Assembly (NCBI GenBank): GCA_016648135.1
Contig: JADDOH010023134.1
Coordinates: forward strand, 35,258-99,257
DNA: 64,000 nt
Direction of reading: 5' to 3'
Source of the DNA: Agrypnia vestita
Taxonomy: Eukaryota > Arthropoda > Insecta > Trichoptera > Phryganeidae
Position numbers and translations under genes: made by a program. Position 1 is the stretch's first letter. Each line of letters opens with the position of its first letter. Below, one piece after another: positions 46,850-58,145 of the stretch. The notes below the pieces were generated by a model that did no database searches, was not told the origin of the DNA, and saw only the letters and a list, made by a program, of their open reading frames with translations.

Positions 46850-47180
46850 AACTAACCATCACGCCGTTTCCCCGCAGGGGTAGGCAGAGAGGATTAACCG
46901 CCACACTTTTCTATCCTGGCACACCACATTTGCTTCGGCCACATTCATATATATAAAAAAATAAAAAAAATCTGATCGTACTAGGTCTTTCGCGGATGCC
47001 CTCTATTCTTGTTGCCTTCAACACCCGCCTCATATATTTTATTAACCATCCTTTCCTCGTTCATACGTTCCACATGACCAAACCATCTCAGCACTTCTTT
47101 CTTTGCATTCACGTCTAATTTGTTAATTCCTCATTCTATCGACAAAAGATTTTCCACACAATTATCCCTATACATTCTCG
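46850..47180 (-). pseudogene. RTE-type LINE C-terminal fragment
   Basis: The minus strand reads LRWFGHVERMNEERMVNKIY, EAGVEGNKNRGHPRKT over about 47,095-46,990. This is the classic RTE C-terminal block LRWFGHVERM...R.....Y.....G...RGRPR. The segment CACGCCGTTTCCCCGCAGGG at 46,861 is shared with the 12.97-kb copy. Confidence 0.75.
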
Positions 47181-47361
47181 GATATTTCTAAGCCGGGACA
47201 GCGTTTTTTTTTATTTTTATTTATTTATTCAATTACGTTGTGCATAATTGTGTTAATTTCATGTCATATATTTGAATAACAAAATGGGCATATAAACGCA
47301 TACCCACCTTTAAAAGAGAATTTAATTCTCGTATTTAAAAGTGGGGGGCACTGTCATATAC

Positions 47362-47628
47362 ATATCGTCGCTGTATATATAATTAATCCTATGTGCCGTT
47401 TTTGTACCTACATTCTGAGATAAACGAATGAAACTGTTTAAAAAAATAATTGCACAGACTAGATTTATAAAAAATATTTTAAATAATTACTAGGCAGACT
47501 TGCCAGATGAACGGCAATGTTTTTTTTGTATATCTCTATTATTTATATGAAAAATTGACAAATTGATTCATTATTCTGAGAATGTATTAAACGGCACATA
47601 GGCTTAATTATATATACAGCGACGATAT
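47362..47628. mobile_element. MITE with about 60-bp inverted repeats
   Basis: The left arm starts ATATCGTCGCTGTATATATA, then AATTAATCCTATGTGCCGTTT. The right arm is its inverse with a few differences (ending CAGCGACGATAT at 47,628). Total length is about 267 bp with no coding. A TA-type target duplication is possible but cannot be separated from the AT-rich flank. Confidence 0.7.
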
Positions 47629-47864
47629 ATTATTAATGCAATCATTAGTAGCATTGTATTAGAATAGTGAAATAAATGAAAAATAAAATATAAAAAACAT
47701 TAGATAAAGTTATAAAAAATAAAAAGATATTGTAATTACATTTAAAAGTATAATATAAATATACAGATTGTTTTTGATTTGGATTTTTTTTTCATTGCGT
47801 TGTTGTGATTGATGTTTTTATTAGATTTTTCAATTTAGTTTTGATATTCTTAAATTCTATTACT

Positions 47865-48403
47865 TAAATTTTTTATTCTTTCTTTCTATATAATTAATAT
47901 GCCTTAGTATATCATAAATATTTATCATTACTGACATATTTCTGTTTGTTTAAATTTTTTATTCTTTCTTTCTATATAATTAATATGCCTTAGTATATCA
48001 TAAATATTTATCATTACTGACATATTTCTGTTTGTTTAAATTTTTTATTCTTTCTTTATATATAATTAATATGCCTTAGTATATCATAAATGTTTATCAT
48101 TACTGACATATTTCTGTTTGCTTAAATTTTTTATTCTTTCTTTCTATATAATTAATATGCCTTAGTATATCATAAATATTTATCATTACTGACATATTTC
48201 TATATGACATATTTCTGTTTGTTTAATTTTTTTATTCTTTCTTTCTATATAATTAATATGCCTCAGTATATCATAAATATTTATCATTACTGACATATTT
48301 CTAAATGTGGAGACCTGTAATTGGCCATCTATATTGTATCAATGTTTTCTATGGTTTTTTTTTGTGCTGTTGGTCTTCCATAAACATTAAATAAATAAAT
48401 AAA
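47865..48403 (+). mobile_element. 5'-truncated LINE 3' end: minisatellite plus tail
   Basis: Five or so 86-bp units carry the same landmarks as the 38.1-38.9 kb array, in opposite chromosomal orientation. They are followed by GTGGAGACCTGTAATTGGCC, GTGCTGTTGGTCTTCCATAA and a TTAAATAAATAAATAAAT tail at 48,386-48,403. The insertion consists only of LINE 3' UTR, so reverse transcription stopped inside the minisatellite. One unit contains a short internal duplication near 48,190-48,220. Confidence 0.85.
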
Positions 48404-48944
48404 TTCCTATAATTTTTAACTGCCTTCATTTCATTGGGAAGAGCATTAAAAAATGATACTCCTTGATTAATGAAATGATGTTGGACTGTGCTAGTATTAC
48501 ATTTAGGTAACAAAATATTTCTAGTTGATCTTGGCCTATTACTAAAACATCCCAATGTATTGTAAGTTTTTAGTATAACATTTCTTTATAAATTTAATTA
48601 ATATTTAGGACATTTAAATTTTTAAAAAGTTCTCTTGTTGGGAATATTGAAGGCTTCCTCAAAAATCACTTTGATAGATACTCTCTGAACTATTTCCACT
48701 GGTAGTATATTAGAATTAAAGATCCCTCTAGGCAACTATGCCGTACTGTAAAATGGACTGGGTAAACGCAAAGTACCTATACTACCTTCAACATGTTTAT
48801 TGATAAGATATTTCGTAACCTCATGAAAAGGTACACGAATTTTCTCATTCTATGTGTTCTGTGGAATATATTTGCTCTTTCCATTTTAGATTGTTGTGAA
48901 TTACGACATCCTACTCTTACCAGACTATTTTCACAACAGTGAAA

Positions 48945-48980
48945 TATATATATATAAGATATATATATTATATATAATAT

Positions 48981-49015
<35 letters not shown>

Positions 49016-49021
49016 TATATC
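48945..49021. repeat. (TA)n microsatellite
   Basis: Nearly continuous TA repeat with a few AA/TT interruptions; a second one is at 49,318-49,350. Confidence 0.9.
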
Positions 49022-49126
49022 ATATCTGTTTTGATGTTGAAGTTTTTCGCGAGCGTTATTGTATGTAACAAAAGGAACTTCTGGACTCCCTCGCGTTTTC
49101 TGTAATGGTCTCCGTGAGAAGACCAA

Positions 49127-49167
49127 GGCCGACGTTTCGACACGGCATCACGTGCCATTGTCAAGGC
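49127..49167 (-). ncRNA. Decayed hammerhead-like motif
   Basis: The minus strand reads AGCC, TTGACAA (from CTGACGA), T, GGCACG-TGATGC-CGTGTC, GAAA, CG, TC, GGCC. It keeps the same order as the 21.37-kb motif, including GAAACGTC, but the CTGANGA core is mutated. Probably the relic of another Penelope-like end. Confidence 0.35.
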
Positions 49168-49317
49168 TAAAAAGGCCTCAAAAGTTACGGACTAGCCGTA
49201 CTTGTTCGCGGGTGACATGAAATCTCCCACCAATAAGGCTGTCATACTTCGAGTTCAGTTCAGTCGTCAAATCGTCGCCATGTTTCATGTGTCAGTTGCG
49301 AGCGAATATATAAATAT

Positions 49318-49351
<34 letters not shown>

Positions 49352-49720
49352 TTTTTTCTGGATCTAAAGACATTAAGTTTTTGTCAAACTATGATTTCAA
49401 TAAGTTAATAGCAATGTTTGTTTTCGTATTTACATCACTCCATAATTTTCCTTTTATAATTAATGCAGTATCATCAGTATGATCTAATTTCTCCTTTTAA
49501 AGGTAAATTGAACATGTTGTTAACATAAATAATGAATAGAATAACTATTACTGTTCCCTGCGGAATATCAAAAGATGTAGTTAGTGATCCACTTAGTTTA
49601 CTTCCACGTCTTACTTTTTGTTTTCGTTCTTTAAGATAGCTCTGGAACCAGGATAATACCTTTCCCCTTATTCTTTACACCAATCGACGAAAATTACATT
49701 TACAACGAAATCGGCTACTT

Positions 49721-50910
49721 TAAAATATTATTAATTAGTACAAATATTTATAAGTTATCGCAACTATTTATTTATCGATCTATTTAATATACTATATATA
49801 ACTATTGGTCAGAATCAAAATGAAATAGAGATTATTTTAAAATCACTTTCCTCAATATAAGGATATCACTACTTTGAGCTTGATAGATCTAATGGTAATC
49901 TATATAAATGACGTACATAGATGTTTCCATTTTACCAACATCAAAAGTGTGGCTAAAGTGAAATTTAAAGTGTAAATAATAATATCTGGTCGAAAAAAAC
50001 ATGTTCAACAATACAGTCGTTAATATTGTTAAACATGTTTGTTGAAACCTGTTGTGTTACCTTCGATTATAATCACGAGTTTTTTGGCAGGGGATATCTA
50101 TCCCCTTATTTCTAAGAAGGGATTGAGATATTATATATTTTAAATTCAATAATTACCTAATTACAATACGAATTTATTTTTTCAGTTTTTTTTTAATAGA
50201 AGTAAAATAAATATAAAAGGAAATTTGATATTAAAAAAGTAAATTTAAAAATCGACTCGATGTTTATTTATTAAGAAAGTTTCGCAGAAATTATGTGAAA
50301 TAATGCATGTCCTAGATTGCAACATTTAATTGAAAATTTACCTCGAAAATGTGTAGATAGGTCTTATGCAAAGATGTTATATTCTGTCTAGACACTAGAC
50401 AGTAATTTCTGCTTAATGTATACCAATTCTTGAAATTAAAACAGCATTTCAATCAAAAGAGAATACACAATGGATAGAATGAAAAATTGAAAATTTTTAA
50501 ATAATTTTCCCATTTTGAAGAGTTCATTTAGTTTATTAATTTTTTTAAAGAACATTACGAAATTTTGTATCAGATTAATTAAATAATTAAGTATCTTCAG
50601 AGATCAGAGAAAAAATGCTATAATGAGGTCTCATCGAATAACGCTAATCTGGATGTATTCTACGCAACACAGATTTAGTATGAAAGTGAAATTATATTAA
50701 ATTATATTACTATACAGAAAAATTTATAATAGTAGGTAAACAGCGGCATGACGTGTCGCGCGTCACGAGTTCGATATCGATGATCTTTGAAGTCATGTGG
50801 TTTATACCTACTGTACAAATTAGATTATTCGTGAATTATAATATTTACATTTTATCGGATCGTCAATTATAATATTCGACTTTTGTATCTGTTTAATTTT
50901 TCTATCACAA
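49721..50910. other. Unrecognised AT-rich DNA
   Basis: No coding frame, repeat boundary or RNA gene supported. Confidence 0.5.
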
Positions 50911-51136
50911 ACGATGAATTTTACAATTTTTTTTTTAATTTTTTTTATTTTTTATTTATTTTTTTTTTTTTTTTGATGTTTTGATTTTGATTGATTGATT
51001 GATTGAATTTTTTTTTTTTTTTGATGTTTTGATGTTTTGATTTTGATTGATTGATTGATTGAATTTTTTTTTTTTTTTGATGTTTTGATTTTGATTGATT
51101 GATTGATTGAATTTTACAATTCATCGTTTGTGATAA
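50908..51136. repeat. T-rich minisatellite inside a short inverted repeat
   Basis: About three units of a T-run followed by GATGTTTTGATTTTGATTGA and TTGATTGATTGAA, unit 56-66 bp. Outside, TATCACAAACGATGAATTTT at about 50,904-50,925 and the inverse AATTCATCGTTTGTGATA at about 51,118-51,135 form terminal inverted repeats of roughly 20 bp, so the array is the interior of a small foldback element. Confidence 0.7.
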
Positions 51137-51138
51137 AT

Positions 51139-51255
51139 TCACTATATTGATTATTTAATTTGAAAGTGTTCTTTTAATGTTTTACCCCAACCTTCTTTCT
51201 ATCACTATATTGATTATTTAATTTGAAAGTGTTCTTTTAATGTTTTACCCCAACC
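51139..51255. repeat. 63-bp tandem duplication
   Basis: TCACTATATTGATTATTTAA through TTTTACCCCAACC is present at 51,139 and again at 51,202 with no visible change. Confidence 0.9.
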
Positions 51256-51535
51256 TAGCGTATTAACGCGACTGGATTTACCTTCACCTTGGCATCTATT
51301 GTGTCTTCACATTGCTCTATAAAAAGTCTTTGTAGTACTATTTATAAGCGACATTCACGATCTATTGTTAATCAGTTTCATTGAAATAAAATTGATAATT
51401 AAATAACTTAAATCTAAAAATGTGTAAAAACCTTTTTAAACATTATTAGGTACATAGAATGATTGGAGTAATTCTCTTTATTAATTTGTAAAGTTTGGTC
51501 TCATTTTTTTTCTGGCGTAAAATAAATCGATGGTT

Positions 51536-51752
51536 TCTACGTATCAAATCTGCAAAAATTCCATTTTGGTTTTAGTATCTTAAATCATCCGATTTATTCT
51601 ATATTTTTGGATAATGTTAAAAAAGTTTATGTTTTCTTTAATGTGTGCTTTGTTTGAAATGAAAATTATTTTTTTAACTGAGTAAATTGAATGATTTAAG
51701 ATACTAAAACGAAAAAAGTATACTGCCGAATTTTTACAGATTCGACAGTATA
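51536..51752. mobile_element. MITE-like inverted repeat
   Basis: TTTTAGTATCTTAAATCAT (about 51,571) and its inverse ATGATTTAAGATACTAAAA (about 51,691) pair perfectly. Outside them, CGTATCAAATCTGCAAAAAT and its diverged inverse (ending TTTTTACAGATTCGACAGTA) extend the arms to about 75 bp. No coding. Confidence 0.6.
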
Positions 51753-54088
51753 CGTGGGGACAGTTGAAATATGCTTGTAATATAAGTTATAATAGCCTAC
51801 AATTCATGTTATATTTTCATAAAAGTTCAGAAATTTGTAATTATTTAGAAAGGGAGCACATGTTTATTCGTTTGTATGTTTTTAACACTGTAATATAAAT
51901 TAGTGGCACCTAATAGTGAGGAAAAAAATCATTTTTTAAAAACATATTAAATAAAATTGTTTTTGAATGGTTGTTTATATAATTAATGATTGAAAGCTTA
52001 CATGACATAGTATTGTCATAAGCCTAAGGTTTAATTTCCTCACATATATTTTTCTCAATGGTGGTGGTGCAGGCAATTAGGAACATGAAAATAATATCGA
52101 TACTTTCGGCTATCGATACTATTTAATCGATATCGACACTTTTGTCTTTTCTATACTTTTCACTCGATACCTTTACTCAATGAGTACTTTATGGTAGGTA
52201 TCGAGTACATTCTTCCCAAATTTCAAATAAACTAAGTCGCCGAAAATAACTACTACACAAAGCTATAAAATTGTGAGGTAATGCAACAAATACAATGCGG
52301 GTTTGGACAAATGGAAGATAATCAGCTGCTAGCCATGTCTTGCTTACTTGATTCCAGATTTACAATAATACACTTACTTTACACCAGAGCTTGTGCTAGG
52401 GTAATATCTATGATAAGGCGACTGATAGCAACAATCTCACGATAGGCAATGATTCATCTGTTGAAGCAAATTGTGATTTTTGGAGTTATCACATATCACA
52501 CACGATATAAAAATAGGTCATCAAGCAGGTTAAGATTAACAGACATAGCCTTCTGTAAAACTGAAGGAAATGCCAGTGATGTCGCTATATTTGGCAATCC
52601 ATTCCAACTGCATAAAGAGGAAGAAATCATATATTGTGACATGATAATTCATATTCGTCACACTCCATTCGTGGAGCACTTAATAAAATAGTATTTTCAA
52701 TCACCGCGCGTAATATCGCACCGATAAAACAATGTTAACACGTGTAGGTACTGTGTGTGCATAATCGGTGCCGCGTACATTTGCGAACTTTTAGCGGCAT
52801 TATCGGTCAATACTGAACAACATGGCGTCATTCGGATTTTGACACTCTGCCGCGCAAGATGTGAAAACTTCGAATCCTTTTGAGAGGTAAGCAGTGAACT
52901 GAGAGACGCCATTTGAAGTAACATCGTAATAACATTGTTAAATTGTAGATGTATGCTAATAATTGAATTTCCTATCAGGGTTCCTGCGACGGAATCACAA
53001 TGTGAAGCCGTCTTCGAATGTCGAGCGTGCGGCCTGCTGAAGCGAGGTCCAGCACAAGGCCACGGGACCACATGGCGGCGTAAGAACATGCATTCATTGA
53101 CCCAATGGATGTACGATTTTATTCTGAACTGGAGGAAGACACCATGGCGTGAGGCAGGTGCCCACCGTCTTCTGGACGATGCAGTTCGCACGCATAAGAA
53201 ATTGGTATTCTCTGATCTCAGTCTCATCTCAAATAGCTTTCACTCCATTCAGCCTCACGAGACGTCGCGGCATAATGTAGAGTTTTATAAAGCGCCGAGG
53301 GTTGGAAGAAATATGCAGCATCAGTGAATAATCCATCAATAAGGATATTTTGAGCATCATGCCGATGCGTTAATATGTATCATTATTGTGTCTAATGCAT
53401 TTTAAATGTAAATCTTTAGTGTCATGAATTTCCCCGGTCCACGACATTTGCGATGGCGTTACCGCCAGTAGAATTCTCAAATTGTAGGTTATGTTGCTCT
53501 CCTTTTAAATTGAGCGGCCGCGGTCTACAGTGTCGGGGAACGGCCAGTTTATTTTAAATTATAAGTAGTGAAATAATCTTAGTAAAATATCATCGGGTAA
53601 ATTGGATGTGGTTGCCTTCAGCGGCACAGTTACTTGTCTGTTTAAATTTATTGAATAAATGCTCATGTTGACTGCACAAAATGTTTGGTTATGTAAACCC
53701 ATCTTTGTTAATCTGTTGCAAATTGAAATTGTTAATATGAGAGGCACCTGAAGCGGCTCGAGAGAGAGTTCAGTACGCACATCACCGAAAGGACCCTGAG
53801 ATTGAAATAAAGGAGTAAGTTAAGTCCCATTCTCCTCCGACTGAACTAGCTGGTGATGACGAGGGCCTCAGGTCATGAGGATCTGAACTTCACCTCATAA
53901 TATATAGAGGAAGGATATGAATAATGAGGAAGGATATGAATATGAAGGATATGTAAATAAATTACATATATTATGTATGTGCTGCACAGACAGACAAAAT
54001 CATACAGGATTACAAAAAAAATTCAAAGAAAATTCGAAAAAATATCGATACTATATGGCTTACAAAATATTTGCATAAAGAATCGATA
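51753..54088. other. Unassigned DNA, TATCGATA-rich start and one GC-moderate patch
   Basis: At 52,085-52,210 the words ATCGATACT, TATCGATAC and ATCGATATCGA cluster, related to the repeat at 55.1-55.6 kb. At 52,935-53,327 an open frame of 130 codons is preceded by a splice-acceptor-like TTTCCTATCAG; the translated sequence has CRACGLLKRG but matches no family I recognise, and the opposite strand is equally open. I cannot support a gene. Confidence 0.4.
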
Positions 54089-54096
54089 CTGTGAGG

Positions 54097-55120
54097 TAGG
54101 GATGGGTCGTCCACGTCCGTCCATCGACGAGACGATCAACTAGTTGACGCATCAACTCCGTTACGCGGACGTCGCGGACGTTCTATCTAAACATCGGGAC
54201 GATTGTCAACTGTCTACGGTTCGACGCGACGCTGCTCAACAACTCAACGGTTGGCTATATTAATTTTTAAAATTTAAAGAAGTTCGAAGGAATATAGTTT
54301 CGGGGAAAGCCGCTACTTATATGTAAAAAGAAATATTTTATTATTTATTTGTTTACGCACATTATAGGCTTTTACATATTGTTTTATATACTTCTTTCTG
54401 TATATAATAAAGAAAGAAGTAGGTATACACAACAATATCAGGTGTAAGCAGTAAAATATAAATAAGTACAAAGCAGTAATGTGTGTATAAAAAAATATAT
54501 TAGGTACATATCATTACATGTGTACAGGGTTATATGGAAAACATTAATAACCTCGCAGGACTATATTCCTGCCTTGATTATGAGTCGAAAGCTATCATGA
54601 CCTAATATCAATAGTTATGGAGATATGCGACATCAAAGTTTGAATTTTTTCAATATATCTGACTTATTTTTTGAAAAACGTTGGACTATCACTATACTAA
54701 CTCAAATCGATTACGAAAAATTCATTCGTTTCAATATAAGTTAAATAAAATGACAAAAACCTTTACATTTATTTATTATCTATAAATTTATAAATAAATA
54801 CATAATTTAAAAATACTTAACATTTGAGATGTTATCTAGAAATTTATTAAAGAATAAATCTTTCAAAGTCAGGCTTTCACTTTGTGGTGACATTATTAAT
54901 AAATAAATATATCTGTATTATTTGTCAACTTTAGTTTAAGGCTCAATCTGAGAAAAGGAACATTGTTTCCGAAACATGTAAAAAATCAATAAAAAGTGGT
55001 GTAAACAAAATTATAATAGATTTATTTTTTTATCTATAAAGTTGAAAATAGATCAACTAGTTGACGAATTCAACTAGTTGATCGTCTCGTCGATGGACGG
55101 ACGTGGACGACCCATCCCTA
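54097..55120. mobile_element. Non-autonomous hAT element with perfect 51-bp inverted repeats
   Basis: The ends start TAGGGATGGGTCGTCCACGT and match over 51 bp (54,097-54,147 versus 55,070-55,120 inverted). The 8-bp target duplication CTGTGAGG is perfect (54,089-54,096 and 55,121-55,128). Subterminal CAACTAGTTG palindromes occur at both ends. There is no transposase. Perfect long ends and target duplication indicate a recent insertion, into a TATCGATA-rich tandem repeat. Confidence 0.95.
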
Positions 55121-55585
55121 CTGTGAGGTATCGATAATACACATACAAAAATTTTTCATAGAAATTTAGAAAAACTACCTACCGGTACTGTGAGTTATCG
55201 ATTACAAAAGAAATCATAGTTAATCCGACAAAGTATCGATACTTAGGGGATCGATACTTTTGTTTCGATACTTTTATGAGTACAATTCTTTTCCGTCTAT
55301 ACTACTCATGAGTGAACAATCGATCCTTTTCGTTTGATATCGTGTCCCTAAAAACGGGGTTATGAAAAATCTTCACGGAAAATTCGAAAATATATCGGTA
55401 ATGTGGGATATGGATTATACAGGATTACAAAAAATCGTAATTAATCCGAAAAAGAATCGATACTTGGGGTAACGATACTTTTGTTTCGATACTTTTATGA
55501 ATACAATACTTTTCTATCGATACTACTCATGAGTTAAGTAAGTATCGATACTTTTCATTCGATACCGTGTCCCCACAGTCAAAGA
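55121..55585 (-). repeat. TATCGATA-rich tandem repeat, about two units of 190-260 bp
   Basis: On the minus strand, GGACACGGTATCGAATG / GGGACACGATATCAAACG starts two units, each with ACTCATGAGTAGTAT, TTCATAAAAGTATCGAAAC, CCAAGTATCGATTC-type and CGGATTAA...TTTTTTGTAATC blocks. The unit continues on the far side of the hAT insertion (53,990-54,088), so the hAT split this array. Confidence 0.7.
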
Positions 55586-57468
55586 TGTAGCAAAATATTA
55601 TATTAAGTGTGGGTTTGGGGAAAATTTCCAAATTACTTACTGAATAGGTAATGCATGAGTTAAATGTTGGATGATGGACGCGTATCAAAAAGATTATTGT
55701 TTGTATGATTTTCTAATCCCAACCACAAACCCTCGCTGGTGTTTTCAGGCGGGTCGTCTGTTTTTATTTTGCCATAGGAATGAACTCATATTTGTACGCA
55801 TGCGGCCCACGATCGGGCGCAATGGTTTAAAAGGTACATCGCGCAGGAGAAAAGCGAATGGAATAGGGATGATGCGATTTCCGAGAAAAGAAGAAACTGG
55901 AAAGAAAAGGAGAAGATCCATCCTTCAGAACCCCTCTGCCCACCGGATGGACGAGCACAACTTATGGAAAGGGTGTGCGGTTCGACAATAGGACTCGAGA
56001 ATAGCCACGCTCGGACACACAAACGATAAAACATGGCAGATGTTATCTTCGTATCGAGGGACCGCCGAATATACACGCGTACAATAAATATTACGGACAT
56101 AGCCAGAGTGATTGAGTCTAATTTTTAATTATCCAATTAATTGTAAAAATATAATTAATAAAAATTTACTTTCTTTTCACCACCTGTATATTGAACATGT
56201 TTCAGGATATAATGTATACTACTAACAAATAAAAAATCCAAATAAAGACAATATAAATATAAAAAATATTTTATGAATAAAACTTAAGTATTAACATGAA
56301 AACAAATTTTAAAGATAACTATTTGTAAAAAGAACTTGGTTATTTATAATATTTAATTTACTATTAACACTATCTCTCATTTAATGTAAAAATGTTAACA
56401 GTTTTATTATTTTGTTACTTGCTCAATTATATAGGTAGGAGGGAGAAAATTAAATAACTAAATTAAAATTATTTTCCATTTATTTAAACGTTCCAGCCCT
56501 ACGAATTTCCAGATTTTTGCGTCCGGGCTGGAAGTACGTGGAAGCTCCTCGCGACGAGAGATAAGTGTTGGGAGCCGCCCGTGATGTGTGGAAATTTCTG
56601 AATCTCGCTGCGCGACTAAGCTACGCGGGCGGCGAGGCAGCACGACCGCTCGGGTTAAGTGCTACGCTTTAAGATATCACATAACCGCTTCAACCGGAGC
56701 GGAGAATTGAATTAAACAGGAGAATATCTTTACATACCATTACGATGACCCTAATGAACCAACGTTTTCTGTTAATTTTGGGGTCACCGCTTCAATTCTA
56801 TTCGGGGCGAAGTGTTCTCTATCTGTTAAAGTGCGTGTACACGACAGACGCTCCTTTCTTTCGTCTCGGAGACTGGGCGGTACAAGCTGGCACGTATTTT
56901 TTTTATTGAAAAAAATATATATATATACAAAGAAAATGAATTTGCGGAACACAGAAGAAAAAACGAAAATGTTACACTGTATTTCAACATAGACAAAGAA
57001 ATCCTCACGAATAACCTGAATATAGGTATAATTTTTATGATACATAAAGTTATGAAGAGAATATAAAAATATAACTCACGATAAAATATTTAACATTACA
57101 AGACGAAGAAAAAATGGCATTAAAGGTTTTAGAGAAATCAGAATAAAATAATAAATTACTGTCACAGTTGGTAGTGATATAAAGTATACATCAATGCCGG
57201 TGAACAAACCGTTATGAGTTCGGCAAATGAGCGTAATAAATAGCGTAATATAGTAAAGATACAATATACAATAAATGACGCATATAAAGAGCCTATTAAC
57301 ATCGATAACATCGATCCTTTTAATAACCCACATCCATGAAACGATCGGCAAATATGCAACTAGCTAATCGTAGTTGTGTGATTATTGTCGGATATTCGTC
57401 TTCACGCGTATTAGTTTAGCACGAAGGCTGCCCTGTACGTACTCTCCCGCCGAATTGCCGCGAAGTGT
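55586..57468. other. Unrecognised DNA
   Basis: The GC-moderate stretch at 55,670-56,000 is open on both strands with basic, low-complexity translations; another GC-moderate patch is at 56,500-56,660. No family recognised. Confidence 0.4.
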
Positions 57469-57476
57469 GTCGATGG

Positions 57477-58137
57477 TAGTGATGGGTCCGCTCTGTACTC
57501 ACTACTACAATGTAGTACTACACTACATTGAAGTGCACACTTCGCACATTTTGATGTGTAGTGCACACTACAAACTACAAACACCAAAGTTATTGAAAGT
57601 ATAAACTTCAAATAGTACACTTGATTTTAAAGCGAACACTACAAAGTACATACACTTCAAAGTTATCGAAAGTATGAGAAACACATTTTAAATAGTGTAT
57701 TTTTTACGTGAAATTTTTGGAAAATTGATGTTGATATATGAAGAAATCTTTGGAATCTGTAACAACCCCCCCCCCATGGTTTGAAAAATTTGAAGAAATC
57801 TGGCTGGCGACCTTTTTTTTTTTTTTAGCTGACAAAATTTTTTTTGGGAAAAAAATACTTCATTTCCTTTAAAAATTTAAAAATTTACTTCAGTATTACT
57901 TCATTTCATTACTTCACTTCAATTACTTCACTTCAATTACTTCACTTCAATTACTTCACTTCAATTACTTCACTTCACTTACTTCACTTCATTTACTTCA
58001 CTTCATTTCGTAGTACTGCAATTACTTCACTTCAAGTAGTTTTTACTACAATTGTAGTGTACACTTTGTAGTCTTCAAATTGGTGAACGTGTGTGTGTTG
58101 TAGTCTTCATTTTGAAATGAAGTTTTTCCCTTCGCTA
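57477..58137 (-). mobile_element. Non-autonomous hAT element, copy B (left palindrome arm), 661 bp
   Basis: Same family as 35,259-35,959, opposite orientation. Ends are TAGTGATGGG and CCCTTCGCTA, with a perfect 8-bp target duplication GTCGATGG (57,469-57,476 and 58,138-58,145). The internal minisatellite is ACTTCACTTCAATT-based and has a unit structure different from copy A. Since its left target duplication lies outside the mirrored part, the complete insertion is only visible here. Confidence 0.93.
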
Positions 58138-58145
58138 GTCGATGG

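Larger units (their letters stand above)
48404..49720 (-). pseudogene. Degraded LINE reverse transcriptase, minus strand
   Basis: At 48,555-48,405 the minus strand reads NRPRSTRNILLPKCNTST, HHFINQGVSFFNALPNEMK, a LINE C-terminal tail (TRN...P........F...G...FN.LP.E.K). At about 49,700-49,440 it reads WFQSYLKERKQKVR, then TSFDIPQGTVIVILFIIYVN and DDTALIIKGK, i.e. the palm PQG and DD blocks. The middle is scrambled and carries TA microsatellites and a hammerhead-like stretch, so two elements may be mixed here. Confidence 0.55.

Noticed and set aside
49318..49350. Second TA run as a separate structural feature
   Set aside because: Ordinary microsatellite, mentioned with the larger one at 48.95 kb.
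52935..53327. 130-codon open frame with a splice-acceptor-like start
   Set aside because: Opposite strand is open over the same stretch, no family recognised and no donor or promoter found; left as unassigned.
55671..55991. Basic 106-codon frame
   Set aside because: Low-complexity arginine/lysine-rich translation, open on both strands, no family.
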